From Pseudomonas chlororaphis (GTDB lineage: Bacteria; Pseudomonadota; Gammaproteobacteria; Pseudomonadales; Pseudomonadaceae), in the NCBI GenBank assembly GCA_001023535.1, contig CP011020.1, positions 956,596-1,020,595 of the forward strand: a stretch of 64,000 nucleotides of DNA. Reading direction: 5' to 3'. Numbering within the stretch: the first letter of the stretch is position 1; every line of letters begins with the position of its first letter. The notes under the pieces are model-generated. The model was given only the letters and a program-made list of their open reading frames with translations, had not been told where the DNA came from and searched no databases. This document shows, piece after piece, positions 10,009-19,835 of this stretch. A program made the position numbers and the translations under genes.

Positions 10009-11967
10009 TCACGCGCCAGTTGAGGTCGGGTTTGATGCGCAAACATTGCGGCTGAGTAAGTCGCGCAATTGGTTTTTCTCTTCGCTGGTCAGCTCGCTCT
10101 GGCGAGCTTTTCGCAGAAGTTGTTCCAGGTTTCGCTCGCGTTGGCGGGCGGACAAGCTAGTAATGGTGTCGAAAAACTGTTGTTCAAGGTTGTCTCCGTC
10201 AATCAGCCACTCCTTCTCGGCCAGGGCCTTCAACAGGCGCCCCTGCTCGGTGCCGTGCCACCTCGCGATCAACTGGAAAGAGTTTAGCCTGGGGTTCTTC
10301 TGCACGGCCTCGAGAAGGGCGACCAGCAATTGCGTATTGCTGTGGTCCTCGGCGGCGAAATGCCCGGCATCCTCGACTTTTTCGGCCAGTTGCGGGTGAT
10401 GCAGCAAGGTGCGCAACGCGGCCAGTGTTGGTGGTTCGACGGCGGCCGGGACCCGCGGGGCACGTGGCTGGTCGCGATCGCCACGCTTGCCGTTCTTGTC
10501 CCAGGGTTTTTTGTCCCATTTCTTGCCGCCGCTGCCGGGCTTCTTCGGCGTCCACTCCTGCTGGGGAGCGTAATCCTGCTGGGGTTGATGATAGTCGGCG
10601 AAGTCCGGCATCGCGTCGTAGTCGATGCCCGGGTCGTAGGCCGGCGGGGCCTCCTGGGGCGCGCTGTGGACCAGTTGATTGACCGCCTCGCTGTTGAGGC
10701 CGGTGATCTCGGTCAGGCGCTGGCGCATCAGGATGCGCAGGTTGGCCCCTGGCACCTTGTCGATCAGTGGCGCCGCGAGGGTGGCCATGTGGGCCTTGCC
10801 TTCGAGGGAGCGCGGGTCGGCTTCTTCTGTCAGTTGCTGGAAAAAATAATCGGCCAGCGGCTGGGCGTGCTGGTTGATCCGCGCGCGGAAGGCATCCGTA
10901 CCTTCGGAACGCACCAGGGTGTCCGGGTCCTCGCCTTCGGGCAGGAACAGGAAGCGGGCACGCCGTCCGTCCTGCAGGCAGGGCAGGGTAGCCTCCAGCG
11001 CGCGCCAGGCGGCGTTACGACCGGCCTGGTCGCCGTCGAAGCAGAACAGCACGTTGGGCACGACGCGGAACAGGCGCTTCATGTGTTCTTCGCTGGTGGC
11101 CGTGCCCAGGGTCGCGACGGCGTTACGCAGGCCTTGCTGGGCCAGCGCGATCACGTCCATGTAGCCTTCGACGACGATGATTTCGTCGAGGTTGCGGTTG
11201 TTCTTGCGAGCTTCGTACAGGCCATAGAGTTCCTGGCCTTTATGGAAGACCGGGGTTTCCGGGGAGTTCAGGTACTTGGGCTTGTCGTCGCCCAGGACCC
11301 GGCCGCCAAAGGCGATGATCCGCCCGCGGGTGTCGCGGATCGGAAACATCACCCGGTCGCGGAAGCGGTCATAGCGCTTGCCGGTCTCGGCGTTTTCGAT
11401 CAGCAGGCCGGCGTCGATCATGGCACGTTGCTGCAACGTGTCGCTGCTCAGGTGCTTGTACAGGTTGTCCCAGCCCGGCGGGGCAAAGCCGAGGCCAAAG
11501 TCCCGGGCGATCTCGCCGGTCAGGCCGCGTCCCTTGAGATAGTCCACCGCCGCCTTGCGCGCGGGATGGCTCTTGAGCGCCTGGCGATAGAACTCGGCCG
11601 CCGCTGTCAGCAGGGGATACAGCGGCGAATCGGTCGGTTGGCGGGGCTTGTGCTGCCGGCCGCTTTCCTCGCGAGGAATTTCCATGCCGGCGGCCTTGGC
11701 CAGTTCCTCGACGGCCTGGGGGAACTCCAGGTTGTCGTGGTCCATCAGGAAGCCGAGGGCATTGCCGCCCGCGCCACAGCCGAAGCAGTAGTAGAACTGC
11801 TTGTCGGGGCTGACGCTGAAGGACGGGGTTTTTTCCTTGTGGAACGGGCAGCAGGCCGTGTAGTTCTTGCCTGCTTTCTTCATTTGCACGCGAGAGCTGA
11901 CCACATCGACGATGTCGGTGCGGTTCAGGAGGTCGTCAATAAAGCTCTGGGGAATCAGCCCGGCCAT
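10009..11967 (-). CDS. dnaG: DNA primase
   Basis: 652-residue primase that makes RNA primers at the replication fork and binds the DnaB helicase. Visible are the CHC2 zinc finger near residues 40-65 (CCPFHKEKTP, then CFGCGAGG), the TOPRIM catalytic core around 260-350 (VVEGYMDVIAL, FCFDGDQAG), and a C-terminal helicase-binding domain after a Gln/Lys/Gly-rich linker (about 440-500). It lies between rpsU and rpoD on the minus strand. The 477-bp gap behind rpsU suggests it also has its own promoter. Confidence 0.98.
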   Translation of the reverse strand: MAGLIPQSFIDDLLNRTDIVDVVSSRVQMKKAGKNYTACCPFHKEKTPSFSVSPDKQFYYCFGCGAGGNALGFLMDHDNLEFPQAVEELAKAAGMEIPREESGRQHKPRQPTDSPLYPLLTAAAEFYRQALKSHPARKAAVDYLKGRGLTGEIARDFGLGFAPPGWDNLYKHLSSDTLQQRAMIDAGLLIENAETGKRYDRFRDRVMFPIRDTRGRIIAFGGRVLGDDKPKYLNSPETPVFHKGQELYGLYEARKNNRNLDEIIVVEGYMDVIALAQQGLRNAVATLGTATSEEHMKRLFRVVPNVLFCFDGDQAGRNAAWRALEATLPCLQDGRRARFLFLPEGEDPDTLVRSEGTDAFRARINQHAQPLADYFFQQLTEEADPRSLEGKAHMATLAAPLIDKVPGANLRILMRQRLTEITGLNSEAVNQLVHSAPQEAPPAYDPGIDYDAMPDFADYHQPQQDYAPQQEWTPKKPGSGGKKWDKKPWDKNGKRGDRDQPRAPRVPAAVEPPTLAALRTLLHHPQLAEKVEDAGHFAAEDHSNTQLLVALLEAVQKNPRLNSFQLIARWHGTEQGRLLKALAEKEWLIDGDNLEQQFFDTITSLSARQRERNLEQLLRKARQSELTSEEKNQLRDLLSRNVCASNPTSTGA

Positions 11968-12444
11968 GGCGTTCTCATCATCACTGCGCGAAATAGGAGC
12001 CCGGAATCAACAGGCGTAACCGGGGCTTGGTTTGAGACACGGTAAATCGGTGGCTCGACCGGGTTGTCTGCATCATCGCTGTTGGGAAGTGTATCTGCCG
12101 AAAATCCACTGACGTTAATGGCAATCAGTATCTGACGGTTTGAATAAGTGTGCTGAGTCCGGTAACGGCCGGTCAGGCCTCGGATAGCTCATGAAGCGGG
12201 CACGCAAGCAGGTGCCTTGGGCTGATCGTCGTTAGAGGAATCAGGGTGTGCTCGTCAGTAGCCTTGGAAGGCTCGTCAGAAGAGACGTGCACCGCTGGCA
12301 AAAGAGCCAGGTCTGACGCGGTGAAGCAGGTTGTCGCGGTCGCGTCTGCGGCTTTGACGGTGAAGCATCAAGCGTTTTCCGCAAATGCCATAAGCCCGGC
12401 TTGAGGGCCGGGCTTGGCAGAAGCTTGCTACGAACGTCTGTGTA
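11968..12444. other. Intergenic region between rpsU and dnaG
   Basis: 477 bp with no supported gene; small open frames here show no recognisable protein features. It holds the attenuator-like hairpin after rpsU and, by position, the dnaG promoter and leader. I could not fix promoter boxes. Confidence 0.6.
12392..12415 (-). terminator. Attenuator-like hairpin after rpsU
   Basis: Nine-base-pair perfect stem, AAGCCCGGC and GCCGGGCTT, loop TTGAGG, 30 bp past the rpsU stop on the minus strand. There is no real T run after it, so it may only partly terminate. That would fit the known excess of ribosomal protein S21 over primase in this operon. Confidence 0.7.
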
Positions 12445-12660
12445 TTAGTACAGACGTACGGCGCGGCGCTGTTCGCGCTGAACTTTCTTGGCGTGACGCT
12501 TAACAGCGGCTGCTGCCTTGCGCTTACGCTCAGAAGTCGGCTTCTCGTAGAATTCGCGGCTACGAACTTCAGCCAGAACACCGGCTTTTTCGCAGGAGCG
12601 CTTGAAACGACGCAGAGCTACGTCGAAGGGTTCGTTCTCTTTTACTTTGACGGCTGGCAT
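12445..12660 (-). CDS. rpsU: 30S ribosomal protein bS21
   Basis: 71-residue S21, highly basic, beginning [20 protein letters not shown] and ending [10 protein letters not shown], the exact family length. It sits on the 30S platform near the anti-Shine-Dalgarno end of 16S rRNA and helps initiation. It is the first gene of the rpsU-dnaG-rpoD set and is divergent from tsaD, with 199 bp between the two starts for both promoters. Confidence 0.98.
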
Positions 12661-12859
12661 CCAGAGCTACCTTCATTCATTACCGGGGTCAACATCCTCG
12701 CGGCAAAAGAGCACTTGAAGACGTCGGTTTTTAAGGGTTGCGGATGTTAACCCCTCAACGCTCGGAATGCAAAGCCTCTGATCGAAAACCGCTGGTCGGG
12801 GCACAACGCGGCGACTATTATGCGCGCCTTCGAATTCAGCCGCTACAAGGCGCAAACCC

Positions 12860-13885
12860 ATGCTAGTACTGGGACTGGAAACTTCCTGCGACGAAACCGG
12901 TGTCGCCCTCTACGACAGTGAGCGCGGCCTGCTGGCCGATGCATTGTTCAGCCAGATCGACCTGCACCGCGCCTACGGCGGGGTGGTGCCCGAGCTTGCT
13001 TCGCGCGACCACGTCAAGCGCATGCTGCCCTTGATCCGCCAGGTCCTGGCCGAAGCCGATTGCGTGCCGACCGAGATCGACGCCATTGCCTACACCGCCG
13101 GCCCGGGGCTGGTGGGGGCGCTGCTGGTGGGCGCGTCCTGTGCCCAGGCGCTGGCCTTTGCCTGGGGTATTCCGGCCCTGGGCGTGCACCACATGGAAGG
13201 CCATTTGCTGGCTCCGATGCTGGAGGCGCAGCCGCCAGAGTTTCCGTTCGTCGCTTTGTTGGTATCGGGCGGTCATACGCAACTGATCCGGGTCGATGGC
13301 ATCGGCCACTATGAGCTGCTCGGCGAGACCCTCGACGACGCCGCCGGCGAAGCCTTCGACAAAACCGCGAAAATGATGGGCCTCAATTACCCCGGTGGCC
13401 CGGAAATCTCCCGCCTGGCGGCCCAGGGTGTCGACGGACGTTTCGTATTCCCGCGCCCTATGTGCGACCGGCCCGGCCTCGATTTCAGTTTCAGTGGCCT
13501 GAAAACCTTTGCCCTGAACACCTGGCAGCAATGCGTCAGCGCTGGTGACGACGGCGAACAAGCCCGTTGCGACATCTCGCTGGCGTTCCAGCAGGCCGTG
13601 GTAGAGACTTTGACCATCAAGTGCAAGCGTGCCCTGAAGCAGGCCGGGCTCAAGCGGCTGGTGATCGCCGGCGGGGTGAGTGCGAACAAGGCCTTGCGCA
13701 CGTCGCTGGAGAAAATGCTTGGCGACATGAAGGGCGACGTTTACTACGCCCGGCCGGAGTTCTGCACCGATAACGGCGCGATGATCGCCTTTGCCGGCTG
13801 TCAACGCCTGCAGGTCGGCCAGCAGGAAAGCCTGGCGATCAGTGTGCAGGCGCGTTGGCCGATGGAGCAGTTGTCGCCGTTGTAG
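12860..13885 (+). CDS. tsaD: tRNA N6-adenosine threonylcarbamoyltransferase
   Basis: 341-residue TsaD (formerly Gcp). It transfers threonylcarbamoyl from threonylcarbamoyl-AMP to A37 of ANN-decoding tRNAs, working with TsaB and TsaE. The N-terminal ASKHA motif [16 protein letters not shown], the metal-binding HHMEGH near residue 110, and the late [13 protein letters not shown] and [10 protein letters not shown] motifs are all present. The gene is transcribed away from rpsU; a TATTAT box at about 12814 would suit a -10. A short hairpin with a T run follows it. Confidence 0.98.
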   Translation: MLVLGLETSCDETGVALYDSERGLLADALFSQIDLHRAYGGVVPELASRDHVKRMLPLIRQVLAEADCVPTEIDAIAYTAGPGLVGALLVGASCAQALAFAWGIPALGVHHMEGHLLAPMLEAQPPEFPFVALLVSGGHTQLIRVDGIGHYELLGETLDDAAGEAFDKTAKMMGLNYPGGPEISRLAAQGVDGRFVFPRPMCDRPGLDFSFSGLKTFALNTWQQCVSAGDDGEQARCDISLAFQQAVVETLTIKCKRALKQAGLKRLVIAGGVSANKALRTSLEKMLGDMKGDVYYARPEFCTDNGAMIAFAGCQRLQVGQQESLAISVQARWPMEQLSPL

Positions 13886-13904
13886 GGCGTCGGGGAGGAG
13901 GGTG

Positions 13905-13927
13905 TGGAAGAACCCGCGGGTTTTTTC
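13905..13927 (+). terminator. Probable tsaD terminator
   Basis: GAAGAACC pairs with GGTTTTTTC around a CGCG loop, so the T run forms part of the 3' arm. It lies about 20 bp past the tsaD stop and just before the converging plsY end. Confidence 0.6.
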
Positions 13928-13936
13928 CTGCACCGC

Positions 13937-14506
13937 CTAGAAATGTCGTTCGCGCCCGGCGAACAGGTCGCGTAGATTGCCCCGGTGACGCCAGACGATC
14001 AGTGCCACCAGCGCTGTCATTGGCAGCAACGCGGCCGGTTCCTGCCAGGCCAGCAGCGGCAGGGTCAGCGGTGTAGCGATCAATGCCGCCAGGGAGCTGG
14101 TGCGGGTCAGGTAGAACGTCAACAGCCAAGCGCACACCGCCAGCAGGGCCGCGGGCGGGTACAGGCCCAGCAGCATGCCGGCGGCGGTGGCGACACCCTT
14201 GCCGCCGCGAAAGCGAAAATACAGCGGGAACAGGTGGCCGATCACGGCGCACACGCCGATCCAGGCCTGTTGTTGCAACGAGAGCCCTGCAAGGCTGGCA
14301 ATCAGTACGGGTACAAGGCCTTTGCAGAGGTCGCCAAGCAGGGTCAGGATGGCGAGTTTGCGTCCGGCCAGGCGCAGCATGTTGGTGGCGCCGGCATTGC
14401 CTGAGCCACTCATTCGCGGATCCGGGCGACCGGTGAGGCGGCTGAGCAAAATGGCGAAGGACAGCGAGCCGAGCAGGTAGGCGAGAATCGCCAGTAACCA
14501 AAACAT
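13937..14506 (-). CDS. plsY: Glycerol-3-phosphate acyltransferase
   Basis: 189-residue integral membrane enzyme that moves an acyl group from acyl-phosphate to glycerol-3-phosphate, the first step of phospholipid synthesis. Five hydrophobic segments are visible, starting [19 protein letters not shown]. The family motifs are [11 protein letters not shown] near residue 35 and [10 protein letters not shown] near residue 105. It lies in opposite orientation to its neighbours tsaD and folB, the usual Pseudomonas arrangement. Confidence 0.96.
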   Translation of the reverse strand: MFWLLAILAYLLGSLSFAILLSRLTGRPDPRMSGSGNAGATNMLRLAGRKLAILTLLGDLCKGLVPVLIASLAGLSLQQQAWIGVCAVIGHLFPLYFRFRGGKGVATAAGMLLGLYPPAALLAVCAWLLTFYLTRTSSLAALIATPLTLPLLAWQEPAALLPMTALVALIVWRHRGNLRDLFAGRERHF

Positions 14507-14580
14507 GCTAACTATTCCGGGCGAGGACGCCCTGATTCTAACGGCGCATTGCGCCCTTGTCGTGCTGCGGAGAAGAGTGC

Positions 14581-14934
14581 TTGGACAGAGTGTTTATCGA
14601 GGGCCTGGAAGTCGACACGGTAATCGGTGCCTACGACTGGGAGCGAGGCATCCGGCAGTGTCTGCGACTCGACCTGAGTTTTGCCTGGGATAACCGTCCG
14701 GCCGCCGCAGGCGATGACCTGACCCTGGCGCTCGACTACGCCAGCGTATCGTCGCGTATCCAGGCGTTTGCCGAGCAAGCCCAGTTCCAACTGGTTGAAA
14801 CCTTTGCCGAACGACTGGCTCAGGCGCTCATGGACGAATTCAAGATCACCTGGCTGCGGCTGAAAGTGACCAAGCCTGGCGCCGTCCCGGCGGCCAGCGG
14901 TGTTGGCGTGGAGATCGAGCGCGGATGTCGCTGA
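14581..14934 (+). CDS. folB: Dihydroneopterin aldolase
   Basis: 117-residue FolB of the folate pathway; it cleaves 7,8-dihydroneopterin to 6-hydroxymethyl-dihydropterin and glycolaldehyde. The protein opens with [20 protein letters not shown], including the conserved IGxxxWER segment, and ends with [20 protein letters not shown], where the catalytic lysine of KPGAV lies. The start is TTG at 14581, with GGAGAAG eight bases upstream; an earlier in-frame TTG at 14557 has no such site. It overlaps folK by 10 bp, so the two are translationally linked. Confidence 0.93.
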   Translation: MDRVFIEGLEVDTVIGAYDWERGIRQCLRLDLSFAWDNRPAAAGDDLTLALDYASVSSRIQAFAEQAQFQLVETFAERLAQALMDEFKITWLRLKVTKPGAVPAASGVGVEIERGCR

Positions 14935-15449
14935 CTCAGGTTTTTCTCGGGCTCGGCAGCAATATCGAGCGTGAGACCCATTTGCGCGCCGGTCTCGAAG
15001 CCCTGGCGGGTTTTCTGGTGGATATTCATTGTTCGGCCGTGTTCGAGAGCCAGCCGGTGGGTATCAAGAGTGGGCCATTCTTCAACTTCGTCGTGTCGGC
15101 CTTCACCGATTTGCCGCTGATGGAGCTGGATCGCCGCCTCAAGTTCATCGAGGCTGACAACGGCCGTTATGCCCCCGATCGCAAGGGACTGCCGCTGGAC
15201 ATCGACGTGTTGCTCTATGGCGAACAGGTCGGCAACTTCGATGGCCTGGTGCTACCGCGGGCGGAAATCCTCAAGAATGCCTTTGTCCTCTGGCCCCTGT
15301 CGTTGATTGCGCCGGATCGGGTGCACCCTGGTGTCGGCAAGAGTTTCGCCACGCTGTGGGACGAAGCTCGGATCGACCAGGTACTGGCGCCGGTGGCCTT
15401 CGAATGGCGAGGGCAGCCGCTTACGCCTTCAGCCCTGCTGCGTTCCTGA
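14925..15449 (+). CDS. folK: 6-hydroxymethyl-7,8-dihydropterin pyrophosphokinase
   Basis: 174-residue HPPK that transfers pyrophosphate from ATP to the FolB product. The N-terminal FLGLGSNIERE is the family signature; the substrate and metal motif DRKGLPLDIDVLLYG is near residue 90, followed by LPRAEILKNAFVLWPL. It overlaps the end of folB by 10 bp and is the downstream member of that pair. A REP doublet follows directly. Confidence 0.96.
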   Translation: MSLTQVFLGLGSNIERETHLRAGLEALAGFLVDIHCSAVFESQPVGIKSGPFFNFVVSAFTDLPLMELDRRLKFIEADNGRYAPDRKGLPLDIDVLLYGEQVGNFDGLVLPRAEILKNAFVLWPLSLIAPDRVHPGVGKSFATLWDEARIDQVLAPVAFEWRGQPLTPSALLRS

Positions 15450-15456
15450 TAGCGTC

Positions 15457-15550
15457 ATCGCGAGCAAACTCGCTCCCACAGCGATGGGTCGTGTCCACGG
15501 CGTTTGGCTTTGCCGCAGATTCTCTTGTGGGAGCGGGCTTGCTCGCGATG
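15457..15550. repeat. REP doublet (inverted pair)
   Basis: Two REP palindromes face each other: ATCGCGAGCAAACTCGCTCC at 15457 and GTGGGAGCGGGCTTGCTCGC at 15526, with about 44 bp between them. They lie between the converging folK and cca ends, the usual place for such elements, and may stabilise or end transcripts. Confidence 0.9.
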
Positions 15551-15593
15551 GCGGCGTACATCTGCTAGAGATTCAACTGATACACCACTTCCC

Positions 15594-16820
15594 TCAGCTC
15601 GCCGCGTCCTTGTACGCCTTCAACGTCCTGAGCCGCTCGCGCTTGATTGCTTCGCCCAGTTCTGGTCCCTTGAAGCCTTTTTCCAGCAAGGGCTGGACCG
15701 CCACTGCGCGAGCCGCTGCCGCCGCGCCCCGTAGATAATCAGCCTGTGGATAACTGCGCCGCTCAAACCCTTTGCGTCCTCGCGCGTCCATCTCGCAGGC
15801 CGCAATGAACTCTTCAAAGCGCTGGGGCCGACGGTACACATCAAAGCTTTGCAGCAGTTCGAGCAGCGTGGATGCCTTCAACTCCAGCGCGCGATGACCG
15901 TGGGTGTGATATTGCCCTACCAATAGCGCCAGTTCCTGGCAGTCGCGCGGCACCTTGAAGCGCTCGTTGACGGCCTTGATCAGCTTCAGCCCCTTGTGTT
16001 CATGGGCGATGTGGCGGGGCCATTCGTGTTCGGGTGTCAGGCCTTTCCCCAGGTCATGGAGCAGGCAAGCCCAGCGCACGGTCAGCGGTTGGCTGTGACG
16101 GGCGGCCTGCTCCAGCACGCCCAGGGTGTGGATGCCGGTGTCGATTTCCGGGTGATGGGCTTCGGGCTGGGGGACGCCGAACAGCGCATCGACTTCGGGC
16201 ATCAAGACCTTGAGGGCGGTGCAGTCGCGCAGTACCTGGATGAACACCTGTGGCTGGTCTTCCATGAGTGCCCGGGAAATTTCCTTCCAGCTGCGCTCGG
16301 GCGTCAGCGCTTCGAGCTCTCCGGATTCGCTGAGCTGGCGCATCAGCCCGAGGGTCTGCTCCGCCACTTTGAAACCCAGCGGCGCGTACCGCGCGGCAAA
16401 GCGGGCGACGCGCAGGACACGGAGCGGATCTTCGGCGAATGCGGGGGAAACGTGGCGCAGTATGCGGGCTTCAAGGTCTTGCTGGCCGTGGTATGGATCG
16501 GTCAGGTTGCCGTGGTCATCCTCGGCCATGGCGTTGATCGTCAAGTCCCTGCGGATCAGGTCTTCTTCGAGGGTGACCTCGGGACTGGCATGGAACACGA
16601 AGCCGCCGTAGCCCCGGCCGCTCTTGCGTTCAGTGCGGGCAAGGGCGTATTCCTCGCCCGTCTTCGGGTCGAGGAATACCGGAAAATCGGCTCCCACGGG
16701 GCGAAACCCCCTGGCGAGCATTTCATCGGCAGTGGCCCCTACCACGACTCGGTCGACGTCAGTGACGGGAATGCCCAGCAAGCGGTCGCGCACTGCGCCG
16801 CCGACTTTGTAGATCTGCAT
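15594..16820 (-). CDS. cca: Multifunctional CCA-adding tRNA nucleotidyltransferase
   Basis: 408-residue bacterial CCA enzyme that builds and repairs tRNA 3' CCA ends. The N-terminal nucleotidyltransferase fold shows [19 protein letters not shown] and the basic [10 protein letters not shown] motif. The C-terminal HD domain ([10 protein letters not shown] near residue 255) carries the phosphohydrolase activity of the gammaproteobacterial form. It runs opposite to folK and is followed upstream by spoVR on the same strand, 64 bp away. Confidence 0.97.
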   Translation of the reverse strand: MQIYKVGGAVRDRLLGIPVTDVDRVVVGATADEMLARGFRPVGADFPVFLDPKTGEEYALARTERKSGRGYGGFVFHASPEVTLEEDLIRRDLTINAMAEDDHGNLTDPYHGQQDLEARILRHVSPAFAEDPLRVLRVARFAARYAPLGFKVAEQTLGLMRQLSESGELEALTPERSWKEISRALMEDQPQVFIQVLRDCTALKVLMPEVDALFGVPQPEAHHPEIDTGIHTLGVLEQAARHSQPLTVRWACLLHDLGKGLTPEHEWPRHIAHEHKGLKLIKAVNERFKVPRDCQELALLVGQYHTHGHRALELKASTLLELLQSFDVYRRPQRFEEFIAACEMDARGRKGFERRSYPQADYLRGAAAAARAVAVQPLLEKGFKGPELGEAIKRERLRTLKAYKDAAS

Positions 16821-16884
16821 AAAAAACCTCCGTTGGCCCGACAGGATAACCCTTTACGTCGGACTTCCGGAGGTGAAAACGGGA

Positions 16885-18450
16885 TCAGAGATGGACGACG
16901 GCCAGGTCCAGGCGGCCGTAGTCCCCTTCGCCTTGTTCGTTGCGGGGCGGCACATGGTGGGTTTTCATCACTTGGTCGCCCTGCAGGGTTTCCAGGTGAA
17001 TGTCGAAGCCCCAGAGGCGATGCAAGTGCTTGAGCACCTCGTCGGTGGAATCGCCCAACGGTTTGCGGTTGTGGGCCTGGTGTCGCAGGGTCAGGGAGCG
17101 ATCGCCACGGCGGTCGATGCTGTAGATCTGCACATTGGGCTCGCGATTGCCCAGATTGTATTGCGCCGCCAGGGTTTCGCGGATGATGCGATAGCCGCTT
17201 TCGTCGTGGATGGCCGGCACCAGCAGGTCGTCCTTCTGGTCGTCATCGAGGATGCTGAACAGCTTCAGGTCGCGGATCACCTTGGGCGACAGGTACTGCA
17301 GGATGAAGCTTTCGTCCTTGAAGCTGCTCATGGCGAACTTGATCGTCGATAGCCAGTCCGAGCCGGCGATTTCGGGGAACCAGCGGCGATCCTCTTCGGT
17401 AGGGTCCTCGCACATGCGCCGGATATCGCGGTACATGGCAAAGCCCAAGGCGTAAGGGTTGATGCCGCTGTAGTACGGGCTGTCGAAACCGGGCTGGAAC
17501 ACCACGCTGGTGTGGGACGTCAGGAACTCCATCATGAAGCCGTCGGTGACCAGGCCTTCATCGTACAGGTCGTTCATCAGCGTGTAGTGCCAGAAGGTCG
17601 CCCAGCCTTCGTTCATGACCTGGGTCTGGCGTTGTGGATAAAAGTACTGGGCGATCTTGCGCACGATGCGCACGATTTCCCGCTGCCACGGCTCCAGCAG
17701 CGGCGCGTGTTTTTCAATGAAATAGAGGATGTTCTCCTGAGGCTCTGCTGGGAACCGCGCGTTGTCCTTCTCGTTGTACTTGTCCGCGCCCTTGGGAATG
17801 GTGCGCCACAGATCGTTGATCTGCTTCTGCAAGTGCTCTTCGCGATCCTTCTGGCGCCGGCGCTCTTCTTCGGCGGAAATCGGATACGGGCGCTTGTAGC
17901 GGTCGACGCCGTAGTTCATCAGGGCGTGGCAGGAATCCAGCAGGTCTTCGACGGCATCGATGCCGTGGCGCTCCTCGCATTGCATGATGTACTGCTTGGC
18001 AAACACCAGGTAATCGATAATGGAGCTGGCGTCGGTCCAGGTGCGGAACAGGTAGTTGCCCTTGAAGAAGCTGTTGTGCCCGTAGCAGGCGTGGGCGACC
18101 ACCAACGCCTGCATGCAGATGGTGTTTTCTTCCATCAGGTAGGCGATGCACGGGTCGGAGTTGATCACGATTTCATAGGCCAACCCCATCTGGCCTCGGC
18201 TGTAGGACTTCTCGGTGCTGAGGAAATGCTTGCCGTAGGACCAGTGGTGATAACCCAGCGGCATGCCGACCGACGCGTAGGCGTCCATCATCTGCTCGGC
18301 GGTGATCACCTCGATCTGGTTCGGGTAGGTGTCGAGGGCATAGCGGTCCGCGATACGGCTGATTTCGCGGTCGTAGGCCTGGATCAGCTCGAACGTCCAT
18401 TCGGAGCCGGTGGAGATGGGCTGGCGCTTCTGCTCTTTTTTGGCGGTCAT
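16885..18450 (-). CDS. SpoVR family protein
   Basis: 521-residue SpoVR/YcgB protein, the usual length. The body is the conserved alpha-rich SpoVR domain, with [17 protein letters not shown], a His-rich segment near residue 120, and [20 protein letters not shown] near 285; the C-terminal part is a small beta domain. The biochemical role is unknown. In many proteobacteria it is co-transcribed with YeaH and PrkA, and genetic work links the set to stationary-phase and stress survival. Its start overlaps the yeaH end by 4 bp, which indicates translational coupling. Confidence 0.95.
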   Translation of the reverse strand: MTAKKEQKRQPISTGSEWTFELIQAYDREISRIADRYALDTYPNQIEVITAEQMMDAYASVGMPLGYHHWSYGKHFLSTEKSYSRGQMGLAYEIVINSDPCIAYLMEENTICMQALVVAHACYGHNSFFKGNYLFRTWTDASSIIDYLVFAKQYIMQCEERHGIDAVEDLLDSCHALMNYGVDRYKRPYPISAEEERRRQKDREEHLQKQINDLWRTIPKGADKYNEKDNARFPAEPQENILYFIEKHAPLLEPWQREIVRIVRKIAQYFYPQRQTQVMNEGWATFWHYTLMNDLYDEGLVTDGFMMEFLTSHTSVVFQPGFDSPYYSGINPYALGFAMYRDIRRMCEDPTEEDRRWFPEIAGSDWLSTIKFAMSSFKDESFILQYLSPKVIRDLKLFSILDDDQKDDLLVPAIHDESGYRIIRETLAAQYNLGNREPNVQIYSIDRRGDRSLTLRHQAHNRKPLGDSTDEVLKHLHRLWGFDIHLETLQGDQVMKTHHVPPRNEQGEGDYGRLDLAVVHL

Positions 18451-19718
18451 GTCACTAACCTGCGCTGGAAGAGTTCACGGAAGACCGGGTAGATATCCCC
18501 GGCCGAGACCAGTTGCTGTTGGGCAAATGTGTCGGAAAACGCTTCGGCAATCCGTTCGTATTCATACCACAAGGCCTGGTGTTCCCGTGGTGTGATTTCC
18601 ACATAGGTGTAGTACTGGACGAACGGCATGATCTGGTTGATCAGGATGTCGCGGCAGATCGGCGAATCGTCGTTCCAGTTGTCGCCGTCCGACGCCTGGG
18701 CCGCGTAGATGTTCCACTCGTTGGCCGGGTAGCGTTCGGCCATGATTTCCTGCATCAGCTTCAGGGCGCTGGAAACGATGGTGCCGCCGGTTTCCCTGGA
18801 ATAGAAGAATTCTTCCTCGTCGACTTCCCGGGCGCTGGTGTGGTGGCGGATGAACACTACGTCGATCTTGTCGTAGTTGCGCTTCAGGAACAGGTACAAC
18901 AGGATGAAGAAACGCTTGGCGATGTCCTTGGTGGCCTGGGTCATGGAACCGGACACGTCCATCAGGCAGAACATCACCGCCTTGGAGCTGGGATTGGGCT
19001 GTTTCACCAGCAGGTTGTACTTGAGGTCGAAGGTGTCGAGGAACGGCACGCGGTGGATGCGCGCACTGAGTTTTTCGATTTCCGCTTCCAGGTCCTGGAT
19101 GTCACCGAAGTTGTCCGGCTCCTCGCGCTTCAGGCGGGCCAGCTCTTCCTTGGCTTCGCGCAGCTTGGCGCGGCTGCTGCCCGACAGTGCGATGCGCCGG
19201 GCGTGGGCGGAGCGCAGGGTGCGGATGATGTTGATGCGTGATGGGTTGCCTTCGTTGCTGATACCGGCGCGCACGGTCTTGAAGGTGTCGGTGCCGGTCA
19301 GGTTGCGCTTGACCAGGTTGGGCAGTTCCAGGTCCTCGAACATGAACTCCAGGAATTCCTCCTGGGTGATCTGGAACACGAACTCATCCATGCCTTCGCC
19401 GGAGTTCCCCGCCTTGCCGGGCCCCTTGCCACCGCCGCCGCCCTGTGGCCTGGGGATGTGCTCGCCGCTGGTGAATTCCTTGTTGCCGGGGTGCACGACG
19501 GTCTGCTTGCCACCACGGCCGTGGTGAAGCACCGGTTCATCGATGTCGCGACCGGGAATGCTGATCTGCTCGCCGTGTTCCATGTCGGTAATGGAACGCC
19601 GGCTGACCGCCTCTTCGACGGCCTTCTTGATGTGGTCACGGTAGCGCCGCAGAAACCGCTGGCGGTTTACCGTGCTCTTGTTCTTGCCATTAAGGCGTCG
19701 GTCGATCACATAGCTCAT
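18447..19718 (-). CDS. yeaH: YeaH/YhbH family DUF444 protein
   Basis: 423-residue DUF444 protein, opening [20 protein letters not shown] and carrying a basic, Gly-rich segment around 80-105 ([14 protein letters not shown]). The C-terminal half looks like a von Willebrand A fold, with a MIDAS-like DVSGSMTQ near residue 250. It belongs to the conserved prkA-yeaH-spoVR group and overlaps spoVR by 4 bp. A partnership with the PrkA kinase is proposed from conserved linkage; the molecular function is not known. Confidence 0.94.
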   Translation of the reverse strand: MSYVIDRRLNGKNKSTVNRQRFLRRYRDHIKKAVEEAVSRRSITDMEHGEQISIPGRDIDEPVLHHGRGGKQTVVHPGNKEFTSGEHIPRPQGGGGGKGPGKAGNSGEGMDEFVFQITQEEFLEFMFEDLELPNLVKRNLTGTDTFKTVRAGISNEGNPSRINIIRTLRSAHARRIALSGSSRAKLREAKEELARLKREEPDNFGDIQDLEAEIEKLSARIHRVPFLDTFDLKYNLLVKQPNPSSKAVMFCLMDVSGSMTQATKDIAKRFFILLYLFLKRNYDKIDVVFIRHHTSAREVDEEEFFYSRETGGTIVSSALKLMQEIMAERYPANEWNIYAAQASDGDNWNDDSPICRDILINQIMPFVQYYTYVEITPREHQALWYEYERIAEAFSDTFAQQQLVSAGDIYPVFRELFQRRLVT

Positions 19719-19731
19719 GGGGCCCTCCGGG

Positions 19732-19833
19732 CAGCTTCAAGTGATGAGCTACAAGCTTCAAGTAGAAGCAGTTACCCGGTTGCCAGGGCTAACGCGCTTC
19801 TCCTTGCAGCTTGTAGCTTGTGGCTTGCAGCTG
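19732..19833. repeat. Long imperfect inverted repeat between prkA and yeaH
   Basis: Two arms of about 37 bp, 19732-19768 and 19797-19833, match in inverse orientation (core AGCTACAAGCTTCAAG against CTTGCAGCTTGTAGCT) around a 28-bp loop. It fills the 117-bp gap between prkA and yeaH, with its right arm ending 3 bp from the prkA stop. In RNA it would form one long hairpin. Confidence 0.85.
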
Positions 19834-19835
19834 TT

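Noticed and set aside
12276..12581. 101-codon minus-strand frame overlapping rpsU
   Set aside because: It overlaps rpsU in another frame and has no domain.
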